Shown here piece by piece: positions 1 to 7,649 of a stretch of 64,000 bases of DNA. How positions within the stretch are numbered: the stretch's first letter is position 1; every line of letters begins with the position of its first letter. Below the pieces are notes generated by a model that saw only the letters and a list, made by a program, of their open reading frames with translations, searched no databases and was not told where the DNA came from. Location of the stretch: positions 346,906 through 410,905 of the forward strand of contig JODP01000012.1 of the NCBI GenBank assembly GCA_000719025.1, in the 5' to 3' direction. Origin of the DNA: Kineosporia aurantiaca JCM 3230. GTDB lineage: Bacteria > Actinomycetota > Actinomycetes > Actinomycetales > Kineosporiaceae. The position numbers and the translations under genes were made by a program.

Positions 1-133
1 GACGCCGCCTCAGCCAACAAATTTCCTGTACTGACGTCGACTACCGAGCACCTCCAGGCCATCTCGGAGTCTCCGATTAGGCCCCCGTCCGTGTCTGTGC
101 GCAGTTGTCCTTCAATAAGCCTGAAGTGCTATA

Positions 134-154
134 GCCTGTTATCAGGAGATAACA
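134..154. repeat. Dispersed repeat copy 1, with inverted repeat TGTTATC-AGGA-GATAACA
   Basis: GCCTGTTATCA lies at 134-144. Only this copy is followed by a mirror half, so that TGTTATC (137-143) and GATAACA (148-154) form a perfect 7-bp inverted repeat around AGGA. The same 10-11 base core recurs at 327, 20892, 20991 and 30158. AT content is high against the background, so chance recurrence is unlikely. Confidence 0.6.
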
Positions 155-326
155 AGCGCCATCAATTTCTCAACTCCACCCGAGCCCCTCCTCGCCGTGA
201 AACGCACTCCGAAGGCGAGGAACTCGGCCTCGTCGTGGTCCTGGCCGATCGTCCTGCGAAGCAGGCCTCTTTCACAGGGCAGCAAGTGGCGTCGACCGCA
301 GATCCCTCGTCATTTAGCAGTCAATG

Positions 327-337
327 GCCTGTTATCA
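327..337. repeat. Dispersed repeat copy 2 (GCCTGTTATCA)
   Basis: Exact 11-base match to copy 1, same orientation, preceded by ATG as in the copy at 20991. It lies 30 bp downstream of the stop codon of the minus-strand SDR gene, in non-coding DNA. Confidence 0.6.
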
Positions 338-366
338 CCCGCCACGGGCAACCCCGCGGACTCCCC

Positions 367-1263
367 CTACGACCCGGACACCTGCGCCAGGAAGGCCCTC
401 GTCTCCCCCACCACCCGCGCCTGGAACTCCGGATCGTGCACCAGCTCCGATCCCCGCATAGGTGCCCCGGTCTCGTCGTAGTACTCTCCCGAGGCCCCGG
501 ACGGGTCGGTCATGACACCGGTGATCATCCGCGCGGCCGCCTTCGGGCTGGTCCAGTACTTGATCATCGGCGCGAGGGGCTGCAGCAGGTACCGAGCCAT
601 CAGCTGCAGCGCCACGTGACTGTCCCGCCCCAGCCCCGTCCCCGGGCTGAATCCCGGTTCGATGGCGCTGATCCGCAACCGCGGCGTCTCCCGCGCCAGT
701 TCCAGCGCGGCGGCCAGCGCACACTGTTTGGCCGTGGCGTAGGCGTCCAGTCCGGCCATCCTGGAACCCCCGGGCTCCCACTCCCCCCGGGCGCTGGCCT
801 CAACCGAGATGTACCGGCCACCCCGGAATCCGGCCATGGTCGCGGGTTTGCGCCCCGGATCTTCCACGGCCGAGACGATGAACGCGACGTGGGCGCCGTC
901 CGGAAGGTGCGGGATCAGGGCCTCGGTCAGCAGGAACGGGCCGAGGTGGTCGGTCGCGAAGGTCAGGTCCCAGCCCAGGCTGTTGCTGGTGGCGCGGTTC
1001 TGCATGATGCCGGCGTTGTTCAGCAGCCCGTCCAAGGGCAGGCCGAGGGCCACGATCTGCTCGACCGCGGCCTGGATGCTCGCGGGCTCGGACACGTCGC
1101 CGACCACGGTCTCGGCCCGCCCACCCCGGCCTTCGATGGTCCGGCGGACCTCGTCGAGCCGGGCCTGGTTCCGGCCGAGCAGGATCACGGGGGCGTGCCG
1201 GGACAGTTCGAGGGCCGTGCGCAGGCCGAAACCGGAGGTTGGGCCGGTGATGACGTAGGCCAT
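367..1263 (-). CDS. Short-chain dehydrogenase/reductase (SDR)
   Basis: Predicted cytoplasmic NAD(P)-dependent oxidoreductase of about 298 residues, the usual size for a classical or retinol-dehydrogenase-like SDR. The N-terminus has the cofactor motif TGPTSGFG, NNAG follows in the middle, and the catalytic pair reads YATAK after a serine-containing strand. The start is supported by AAGGAG a few bases before the ATG. It lies 70 bp downstream of a TetR-family gene on the same strand, and the gap contains the operator-like site TGACTAGTCAGTCA. That suggests it is the target of this regulator. The substrate is unknown. Confidence 0.85.
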   Translation of the reverse strand: MAYVITGPTSGFGLRTALELSRHAPVILLGRNQARLDEVRRTIEGRGGRAETVVGDVSEPASIQAAVEQIVALGLPLDGLLNNAGIMQNRATSNSLGWDLTFATDHLGPFLLTEALIPHLPDGAHVAFIVSAVEDPGRKPATMAGFRGGRYISVEASARGEWEPGGSRMAGLDAYATAKQCALAAALELARETPRLRISAIEPGFSPGTGLGRDSHVALQLMARYLLQPLAPMIKYWTSPKAAARMITGVMTDPSGASGEYYDETGAPMRGSELVHDPEFQARVVGETRAFLAQVSGS

Positions 1264-1283
1264 GATGGAGCTCCTTTGGAGTC

Positions 1284-1297
1284 TGACTAGTCAGTCA
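1284..1297. promoter_or_regulatory. Putative TetR operator upstream of the SDR gene
   Basis: TGACTAGTCAGTCA contains the perfect 10-bp palindrome TGACTAGTCA and sits 21 bp before the SDR start codon. The 11-mer CTAGTCAGTCA inside it recurs at 1925-1935, just upstream of the TetR gene. One site in front of each of two neighbouring genes is the expected pattern for an autoregulating TetR protein. Confidence 0.6.
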
Positions 1298-1333
1298 TTA
1301 ATGGGCATGAAGCAGGGCGGGCCGAAGAGAAGT

Positions 1334-1900
1334 TCAGGCGAGCAGGCGCCAGAGCGCGGAGAACCCGGCCGCACTGTGGGCGGGGGCGTGCTCCGGCTCG
1401 CGGATCATGAAATCGATGGTGGTCTCGGCGAGCGCGTTGGACAGGCCGAGGACGAAGCTCAGCGGCTCATCGGCCATCGGGCCCTCGGCGCGGCTCCATT
1501 CCAGGACCGCGGCCAGTCCGGACATCGAACGCCCCGCCGCCGTGTGCGTGGTGGGGGTGACCTCGTCCGAGACTCCGAGCAGGGCCAGGACGCGGCGCTT
1601 GTCCGGGTTGGCGGTGGCCCAGTCGAGCCAGCGCTTCCAGAGGTGCTCCAGCTGGTCGCGGGGCTCGGCGTCGGCCGGCAGGCCTGCGCTCGCGGCGTGG
1701 CCCATCTCGGTCTTGAGCTCCAGGAACAGCTGGTTCAGCAGGTCGGCCTTGGTGCTGAAGTAGGTGAACAGCGAACCGTTGGAGACGCCGGCTTCCCGGG
1801 CGATCGCCGCGGTCGGCGCGCTCAGCCCCTGAGCGGCGATGATCTGCGTGGCAGCGGTCATGATGGCCGCCCGCTTGTCGTCGCTCCGGGGTCTGGGCAT
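1334..1900 (-). CDS. TetR/AcrR-family transcriptional regulator
   Basis: 188 residues, typical for the family. The N-terminal DNA-binding domain is clear: a first helix with RAAIMTAATQIIAAQG, then the helix-turn-helix around IAREAGVSNGSLFTYFSTKADLL. The C-terminal ligand-binding part is divergent, as usual. It is followed on the same strand by the SDR gene. Copies of CTAGTCAGTCA precede both genes, so autoregulation plus control of the SDR is the simplest reading (inference). The inducer is unknown. Confidence 0.88.
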   Translation of the reverse strand: MPRPRSDDKRAAIMTAATQIIAAQGLSAPTAAIAREAGVSNGSLFTYFSTKADLLNQLFLELKTEMGHAASAGLPADAEPRDQLEHLWKRWLDWATANPDKRRVLALLGVSDEVTPTTHTAAGRSMSGLAAVLEWSRAEGPMADEPLSFVLGLSNALAETTIDFMIREPEHAPAHSAAGFSALWRLLA

Positions 1901-1924
1901 GCTCCGAGTATCGTAGGAGAGCGG

Positions 1925-1935
1925 CTAGTCAGTCA
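1925..1935. promoter_or_regulatory. Second CTAGTCAGTCA site, upstream of the TetR gene
   Basis: Exact 11-base match to part of the site at 1284-1297. It lies 25 bp before the TetR start and overlaps the TAG stop codon of the sulfatase, so operator and coding sequence share bases. Confidence 0.55.
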
Positions 1936-3451
1936 ACTCGCGGGCGTAGGTCGACTCGTCCAGCCCACTCATGGTCGGGTCGTAGCTGACCGAGCCGACC
2001 TCGTACATCGACGTCATCCAGTGGTAGAAGTTGTCGCCGCGCTCACGCAGCAGCTCGTACAGCCGGGCCAGAAAGCGGTTCCGGACCTCGCGCACCGCCG
2101 GATCCAGGTAGGCGTTGTGCAGCTCGTCCGGGTCGGTCTCTAGGTCGTACAGCTCGTTCACCGACTCCGGATTCACCACCAGCTTGTACCGCCGCGTGCG
2201 CAACATCCGCTGGGGGTAAGGGAAGTGATGACCGTGGAACTCGCACACCATCTCCTCCGGCCACTCCTCTCCCCCATCCCCCGCGAGCAGCGGCAGCAGG
2301 CTTCGAGAGTCCACCGCCAGAGCCGGATCCAGCCCGGCCAGGTCGAGGATGGTCGCGGTGCAGTCGAGCAGGCCGACGAACTCGGCGCGCACCTGCCCCG
2401 GCACTCCGCCAGGCACACGAACGATCCCGGCCGTGCGGTAGATGTCCTCGTACATCGCCGGCCCCTTGTCGTGCAGGCGGTGCGCCCCCGTGAACTCGCC
2501 GTGGTCGGAGGTGAAGAACACCGCCGTCGACTCGTTCAACCCCAGCCGGTCCAAGGCCGCCGTCACCCGGGCGATCTGCTGATCGATCAGTGCGACGTAA
2601 CCCCAGTAGACCGCGATCAGCTTGCGCGTCACCTCGGCCGGCATCGTGTCCACCGTCCAGTGAGCGCTGTAGTTGCGCTGTACCGGCGGCTTTCCCTCAA
2701 AGGTCTCACCGGCGAAGGACGCCGGAAGCTCCACCGAAGCGGGGTCGACGAGGTCGAAGAACTCGTCCGGGAGGATGTACGGCAGGTGTGGGCCGAAGAA
2801 GTTGAGCTGCAGGAAGAACGGCTTGCCCTCCTCGGCTCGTGAGGCTGCGTAGTCCTCCAGCGTCTCGATTGCGCGCGTGGCCAGGTAGTACTCGAACGTG
2901 GCCTCGACCGGCTGATTCAGCCGCGCTGCGAGCAGGTTTCCCGGCCCCCCGTTAGGCAGGGTGCCGCGGATGTGATCGTGCACGGAGTACCCCGGAAGGC
3001 CGTTCTTCTCCAGGTACGCCACGTAGTCCGGGTGCTCGACGGGGTTGTGCCAGCCCGGCAGGTCCGGTCCGTCGAACCCGTAGGAACCGGCGTTGCGCTC
3101 GTACCCGGTGTGCCACTTGCCGAAGAGCCCGCAGTTGTACCCGGCGTCCCGCAAGGCTTCCGAGAAGGTGAACGTGCCCGGGGCCAGGTCCTCGATGTAG
3201 CCGACGTTGCGTTCGTGGTTGGCCAGGAGCTTGTGACGGAACGGCGCCTGACCGGTGAGCAGGCTGGCTCGCGACGGGGTACAGATCGCGGTGGGCGTGT
3301 ACCAGCTGTCGAACCGGGTTCCGGTGCTGGCCAGCTCGTCCAGCGCCGGGGTAGGCGTGACCTCGTTGCCGTAGCAGCCAAGGGTGTCGGGGCGGTGCTG
3401 GTCGGTCATCAGGAACAGGATGTTGCGGCGGTCCGACGGCCAGGAGCTCAC
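1925..3451 (-). CDS. Type I sulfatase (arylsulfatase family)
   Basis: 508 residues of the alkaline-phosphatase-like sulfatase family. The metal-binding start LFLMTDQHRPD is present near residue 13. The signature CTPSR at residues 57-61 marks C57 for conversion to formylglycine, and the later SDHGEF motif supplies further metal ligands. No signal peptide is visible, so it should hydrolyse an imported sulfate ester in the cytoplasm. It is the last gene of the ROK-permease-ATPase-binding protein operon, and its ATG overlaps the stop of the binding-protein gene (ATGA). The formylglycine-generating enzyme it needs is not in the window. A sulfated sugar or other organosulfate substrate is inferred from context. 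Confidence 0.9.
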   Translation of the reverse strand: MSSWPSDRRNILFLMTDQHRPDTLGCYGNEVTPTPALDELASTGTRFDSWYTPTAICTPSRASLLTGQAPFRHKLLANHERNVGYIEDLAPGTFTFSEALRDAGYNCGLFGKWHTGYERNAGSYGFDGPDLPGWHNPVEHPDYVAYLEKNGLPGYSVHDHIRGTLPNGGPGNLLAARLNQPVEATFEYYLATRAIETLEDYAASRAEEGKPFFLQLNFFGPHLPYILPDEFFDLVDPASVELPASFAGETFEGKPPVQRNYSAHWTVDTMPAEVTRKLIAVYWGYVALIDQQIARVTAALDRLGLNESTAVFFTSDHGEFTGAHRLHDKGPAMYEDIYRTAGIVRVPGGVPGQVRAEFVGLLDCTATILDLAGLDPALAVDSRSLLPLLAGDGGEEWPEEMVCEFHGHHFPYPQRMLRTRRYKLVVNPESVNELYDLETDPDELHNAYLDPAVREVRNRFLARLYELLRERGDNFYHWMTSMYEVGSVSYDPTMSGLDESTYARELTD

Positions 3452-4452
3452 TTGGCCGCCTTGAACAGGTCACCGGTGTAGTAGTCGGCCGGGTCCTGCG
3501 GGGTCCCCGTCAGCGTGCCCGCCTTCACGAAGTAGTCGTTCATCTGCCCCAGCCACTTGTCGATCGTGCCGTCGGCGGTCTTGGCGTCCAGGTCGGCCAC
3601 GGTCAGCACCTGGCTGTTCGCCGCGTCCGCGGCCACGTCCGCCTCCTTGAGCTTCAGGAAGCCCGCGGTGGCCTTGATCGTCTCCTTCGGGTGGTCCGAG
3701 CGGTACTGCATGGCCTCCTTCAGCACGTCCAGGACCTCGCTGACGGTCTGCTCGTGATCCTTCACCACGTCGTTCCCGGCCACGTACGCCGTCGGGAAGG
3801 GCATCACGCTGGAGAAGTCCGAGTCCTTACCCAGCTCGACCAGATCGGGAACCCGGGCCTTGATGCTGTTCAGCAGCGGGTACCAGATCCCGGCGGCGTC
3901 GATCTTCTTGGAGGCGAAGGCGGTGACGATGGTCGCCGGGTCCATCGGGACGATCGAGACGTCCTTCTTGGTCAGGCCCACCGACTCCAGCCCCAGGGTG
4001 AGGATCATGTCGCCGGAGGTGCCGGCCGGGACACCGATCTTCTTGCCCTTCAGATCGGCCAGGCTGGTGATCCCGGCCTGCGCGATCACCCGGTCCGCGT
4101 TACCCAGGGTGTTGAGGGCGACGACCTTGGCCTTGCCCGAGGCCGGCAGCCACATCGCGCCCGGGCCGATGTAACCGAAGTCCAGGTCGCCCGTGCCGAG
4201 CGCCTGGATCTGCAGCGGGCCGTTGGTGAAGACCTTGGTGCTGACGTCCAGGTGGTGCTTCTTCCACAGGCCCTCCTGGTCGGCCACGGCCAGCAGGCTG
4301 GAGCCGTTGAAGTCGCCGATGTAGCCGAAAGTGACCTTGGTGGTACCGCCTTCGGAACCGGAAGCGCTGGAGGAGCCGCCCCCGCAGGCGGCCAGGAGAG
4401 TGACGGCGGACAGAGCCGCGCCGAGAGCGAGCAGGGTTGATCGATGCTTCAT
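3448..4452 (-). CDS. ABC transporter substrate-binding lipoprotein (SsuA/TauA-like)
   Basis: 334 residues. The N-terminus is a lipoprotein signal with lipobox LAAC (C23), followed by a Ser/Gly linker. The body has the NMT1/SsuA-type fold, with GYIG, the helix-capping segment GKKIGVPAGTSGD and FASKKIDAAGIWYP. This family delivers aliphatic sulfonates, taurine, nitrate or related compounds to SsuC-type permeases. Here it lies 64 bp after the ATPase gene and overlaps the sulfatase start, so the ligand is plausibly the sulfatase substrate. The exact ligand cannot be read from sequence. Confidence 0.9.
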   Translation of the reverse strand: MKHRSTLLALGAALSAVTLLAACGGGSSSASGSEGGTTKVTFGYIGDFNGSSLLAVADQEGLWKKHHLDVSTKVFTNGPLQIQALGTGDLDFGYIGPGAMWLPASGKAKVVALNTLGNADRVIAQAGITSLADLKGKKIGVPAGTSGDMILTLGLESVGLTKKDVSIVPMDPATIVTAFASKKIDAAGIWYPLLNSIKARVPDLVELGKDSDFSSVMPFPTAYVAGNDVVKDHEQTVSEVLDVLKEAMQYRSDHPKETIKATAGFLKLKEADVAADAANSQVLTVADLDAKTADGTIDKWLGQMNDYFVKAGTLTGTPQDPADYYTGDLFKAAK

Positions 4453-4516
4453 CGGATTTTCCGTTTCTTGACGGGCTGGAATGAGGGATGCTTGTACGTG
4501 CGGTCTTACGAGGGGG

Positions 4517-5314
4517 TTAGGGCTTCCAGCGGTGGCCGGGTTCCTGGTGGTGCACCGCGCGCCAGACCTGGTTGCGGAGGTCGGTGAACTCCTCCGAAAG
4601 ACGCACGGCCTCGGTCCGGGGGTAGGGCAGCCCGACCTCGATGACGTCGTAGATCCGGCCGGGGCCGGCCGCCATCACCACGATCCGGTTGGCCAGGAAC
4701 ACGGCTTCGTCGACGTCATGGGTGATGAACAGGACCGTGCGTTTCTGCTGGCTCCAGGTCTCCAGGAGTTGCTCCTGCAGGCGCACCCGGGTCAGCGCGT
4801 CGAGGGCGCCGAAGGGCTCGTCCATCAGCAGGATGCTCGGATCCACGGCGTAGGCCCGGGCGATCGCGCACCGCTGCCGCATCCCGCCGGACAGCGTCTT
4901 CGGCATTGCGTCGGCGAACTCGCTCAGCCCGACCAGGTCGATGAAGTGCTGGGCCCGCTCCCGCCGCTCGGCCTTACCCACACCCGCCGTGCGCAGACCG
5001 AACTCGACGTTCTTACGGACCGACAGCCAGGGGAAGAGGGCGTACTGCTGGAAGATCACCCCGCGCTCGGGGCTCGGCCCGGTGACGTGCTTGCCGTCGA
5101 CCAGCGCCACCCCGCCCGACGGGGTCTCGAGCCCGGCCAGGATGTTCAGCAACGTCGTCTTACCGCACCCGGAAGGCCCGACGACCGTCACGAACTCGTT
5201 CTCGGCGAAGTCGATGCTGACGTCGTCCAGCGCGGTGAAGGTCCGGCCGTCCAGGGGGAAGGTCTTGTGGACGTTGGTCAGCGAGATCTTGGACGCTTGC
5301 AGCTGGGCGGTCAT
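4517..5314 (-). CDS. ABC transporter ATP-binding protein (SsuB/TauB-like)
   Basis: 265-residue nucleotide-binding subunit. Walker A reads GPSGCGKTT, the ABC signature LSGGMRQR, and Walker B ILLMDEPFGALD followed by a switch histidine in FITHDVDEA. The start is the ATG that overlaps the permease stop codon (ATGA). An upstream in-frame extension runs across the permease gene in another frame and is rejected. It should power import through the adjacent permease. Confidence 0.93.
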   Translation of the reverse strand: MTAQLQASKISLTNVHKTFPLDGRTFTALDDVSIDFAENEFVTVVGPSGCGKTTLLNILAGLETPSGGVALVDGKHVTGPSPERGVIFQQYALFPWLSVRKNVEFGLRTAGVGKAERRERAQHFIDLVGLSEFADAMPKTLSGGMRQRCAIARAYAVDPSILLMDEPFGALDALTRVRLQEQLLETWSQQKRTVLFITHDVDEAVFLANRIVVMAAGPGRIYDVIEVGLPYPRTEAVRLSEEFTDLRNQVWRAVHHQEPGHRWKP

Positions 5315-6210
5315 CGGCGGTCCTGCCAGGAGGTGAGGGCCTTTTCGGCGGCGAGCAGGGCGCGGTCCATCAGCAGACCGAGCACGCCGATGGTGATCAG
5401 CGCGACGAAGATGGTCGGGAGGTCGTAGTACAGCTGGGCGTTCTGCATCCGGAAGCCCAGGCCCTCCTGAGCGGCGATCAGCTCGGCGGCGACCAGGGTG
5501 GCCCAGGCCGAGCCGAGCCCGATCCGCATCCCGACCAGGATGAACGGCGCGGAGGCGGGCACCACCACCCGGGCGAACAGGGTCGCGTCGCGGGCGCCGA
5601 GCACCCGGGCCGCGTTGATCAGCGTGGGGTCGACGCTGACCACGCCCTGGAACGTGGAGATCACGCAGGCCAGGAACGCGGCCAGGAAGATCACGAAGAT
5701 CTTCGGGGTCTCGTCGATTCCCATGAACACCACCGCGAGCGGGATGATCGCCAGCGGCGGGATGGTCCGGAAGAACTGCACGTACGGCTCGAGCAGGGCC
5801 CGGGCCAGGGGGTACCAGCCCATCAGGAAGCCGACGGGGATCGCCAGCAGGGTGCCCAGGGTGAACCCGATCAGCACCCGGCGCAGGCTGGCCACCGTGT
5901 CGTGGAACAGCGTGCCGTCCTTGGCCAGGTCCACGGCCCGCGCCAGGACCGCTCCGGGCGTGGGCACGTCGTACCCCGCCGCGGAGGCGGCCCACCAGCC
6001 GGCGATGCCGAGCACGACCGCGAGCACGTTGACCGCGAGCATTCCGCCCCGCCCTAGGGCGCGCTTGCGCCGAGGCGGTTTCGGCGGGGCCACGACGTGA
6101 CCGCCACCCGCACCCCCGGCGGGGGCCGCCGCCACGCCCGGCTGTCTCACGACATCCGACTCCGGGCCGGCTGCGTTCGTCTCGGCCGCTCCAAATCCGT
6201 TCGGCCTCAT
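5311..6210 (-). CDS. ABC transporter permease (SsuC/TauC-like)
   Basis: About 299 residues, with one N-terminal membrane helix after a proline- and glycine-rich cytoplasmic tail, then the usual five or six helices. The EAA-type loop that contacts the ATPase is visible as INAARVLGARDATLFARVVVPASAPFILVGMRIGLG. The chosen ATG (6208-6210) overlaps the ROK stop; reading further upstream would run into the ROK gene in another frame. It forms the membrane channel of the sulfonate-type importer with the two preceding genes. Confidence 0.9.
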   Translation of the reverse strand: MRPNGFGAAETNAAGPESDVVRQPGVAAAPAGGAGGGHVVAPPKPPRRKRALGRGGMLAVNVLAVVLGIAGWWAASAAGYDVPTPGAVLARAVDLAKDGTLFHDTVASLRRVLIGFTLGTLLAIPVGFLMGWYPLARALLEPYVQFFRTIPPLAIIPLAVVFMGIDETPKIFVIFLAAFLACVISTFQGVVSVDPTLINAARVLGARDATLFARVVVPASAPFILVGMRIGLGSAWATLVAAELIAAQEGLGFRMQNAQLYYDLPTIFVALITIGVLGLLMDRALLAAEKALTSWQDRR

Positions 6211-7544
6211 GCGGTTTCTCCTTGCAGGGTCGGTGCAGCCGTTCCCCGGCCGGTGAGCGGGGCCAGACCGTGCTGGTAGAGCGCGGTCAGCGCGCCCAGG
6301 CACCCGTCGTCGTCCGCGAGCCGGGCGCCCCTCACCCGCGGCACCGCAACGGCGAACACACCGAGGTGCTCCGACACGCTCTCGCTCACCTGCCGCAGCA
6401 CCGCCGGATGGGCCCCGAGCTCCCCGCCGACGACGATCTCGGCCGGATTGAGCGTGGTGGCGTGCATCGCCAGCAGCCGGCCCAGGGGTTCGGCGGCCTC
6501 TCGCAGCACCTGCTCCCGAGCCTGGTCCCCCGGGCGCACGTCGCTGAGCGAGGCGACGCCCAGACCACGCTCGGCCAGGGCCCTCCGTACAGCCGGCACC
6601 GACGCGACGGTCTCCAGACAGCCGGACCGCCCACACCGGCACAATCTCCCGCCGGGCTGAACACACACGTGCCCGAACTCCCCCGCCGCCCCCGCCCAGC
6701 CGCCGACCAGCTGACCACCGATCACCAGACCGCCCCCGACGCCCTCGGACAGGCGCACGTAGATCAGGTCCCGCACCGCCTCACCCGGAATCGCCGCCGC
6801 CTCGGCCAGCGCGGCGAAGCGGGTGTTGTTCCCGAGCAGCACCGGCACCCCGAACCGCTCCTCGAACGCCCGCCGCACCTGGTCCCCCACCACCCAGGCC
6901 TGGGGGAATCCGCCCGGGCCGAGTTCGGCCGGCCCCAATGCACTCGCGGAAGGCCGGGCCTCCTGGGAAACGCCGCGATTAGCCACCCCGGCCATCCGTC
7001 GCGCGGAACGGCCCCCGCCCAAGGAGCCGGGGGTGAAGCCCTCCGGCCGCGCCGAGAAGGGGCCGGGCACCCCGATCCCGATGCCCTGCAGGGCCCGCAG
7101 ATGCAGCCGCCGGCCCTCGGTCACCTGGTCGGTGAGCTGCTCGATCAGCGCGAACGTCAGGGCGATCCGCTCCTGCACCCCGGTCGCGTCCGGGTCGTAC
7201 TCCGCGACGCTCTCGGCCAGCACGGTGTGCCCGGCGTCCGACACCGCCACCCTCGTGCGGCGGTGTCCCATGTCCACCCCGAGGAACTGCCCCGACGCCG
7301 GATCCAGGGCCAGCCGTTCGGCCGGACGGCCACTGCCCTCGCGCACCGAGGCGTCGGTCTCGTGCACCACGACCGCACCGCGCCGCAGCAGCCCGCCCGC
7401 CACCTCCGACAGCGTGGCACGGGACATCCGCAGCTCGTCCGCGATCTCGGCGCGGCTCAACGCCCCGCGCTCGCGCAGCAGGTGCAGGAGGCGTTCCTCA
7501 TGCTGCGCTCGGCGGGTCAGGGGAACTGCCCGGTACGTCGACAC
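6207..7544 (-). CDS. ROK-family transcriptional regulator
   Basis: 445 residues: an N-terminal winged helix (LSRAEIADELRMSRATLSEVAGGLL) fused to a ROK kinase-like domain. The nucleotide-binding start is LGVDMGHRRTRVAV, and the zinc/ROK motif is CRCGRSGCLE after GEFGH. It is the first gene of the importer-sulfatase operon and its stop overlaps the permease start, so it probably controls the operon. ROK repressors usually sense sugars or sugar phosphates, which hints at a sulfated carbohydrate. The protein is longer than usual because of about 45 extra residues, rich in Gly, Ala and Arg, after GIGVPGP. Confidence 0.88.
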   Translation of the reverse strand: MSTYRAVPLTRRAQHEERLLHLLRERGALSRAEIADELRMSRATLSEVAGGLLRRGAVVVHETDASVREGSGRPAERLALDPASGQFLGVDMGHRRTRVAVSDAGHTVLAESVAEYDPDATGVQERIALTFALIEQLTDQVTEGRRLHLRALQGIGIGVPGPFSARPEGFTPGSLGGGRSARRMAGVANRGVSQEARPSASALGPAELGPGGFPQAWVVGDQVRRAFEERFGVPVLLGNNTRFAALAEAAAIPGEAVRDLIYVRLSEGVGGGLVIGGQLVGGWAGAAGEFGHVCVQPGGRLCRCGRSGCLETVASVPAVRRALAERGLGVASLSDVRPGDQAREQVLREAAEPLGRLLAMHATTLNPAEIVVGGELGAHPAVLRQVSESVSEHLGVFAVAVPRVRGARLADDDGCLGALTALYQHGLAPLTGRGTAAPTLQGETA

Positions 7545-7632
7545 GGCTCAACCCAAGAGCGGGGCAATTCTTCCGTCAACGTTCCGACAGAAAGAACACG
7601 GTCCGTTCACCGAGCACCGCGCAGGCCGTTCA

Positions 7633-7648
7633 CAACCCACCCGGGTTG
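7633..7648. terminator. Small hairpin after the quinone oxidoreductase gene
   Basis: CAACCC-ACCC-GGGTTG forms a 6-bp stem directly beyond the TAA stop at 7650. There is no clear T-run, so it is a weak terminator candidate. It lies inside the 105-bp gap that must also hold the ROK operon promoter. Confidence 0.3.
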
Positions 7649-7649
7649 A

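Larger units (their letters stand above)
1..366. other. Intergenic stretch with no supportable gene
   Basis: No frame here shows a protein I recognise. The plus frame that is open from the left edge only continues as an antisense shadow of the SDR gene. Base composition is visibly less GC-rich than the flanking genes. The stretch contains two copies of the dispersed repeat GCCTGTTATCA. A 3' remnant of a gene entering from the left cannot be excluded. Confidence 0.5.

Noticed and set aside
137..154. DnaA box or replication origin in the first 200 bases
   Set aside because: TGTTATC-N4-GATAACA does not match the TTGTCCACA-type actinobacterial box, and no dnaA, dnaN or box cluster is present.
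134..154. Integron attC site
   Set aside because: The bases do not fit the GTTRRRY/RYYYAAC core sites, and no integrase gene is in the window.
91..1290. Open plus-strand frame of about 400 codons at the left edge
   Set aside because: Most of it is antisense to the clear SDR gene and the translation has shadow composition. The part before 367 shows no recognisable protein.
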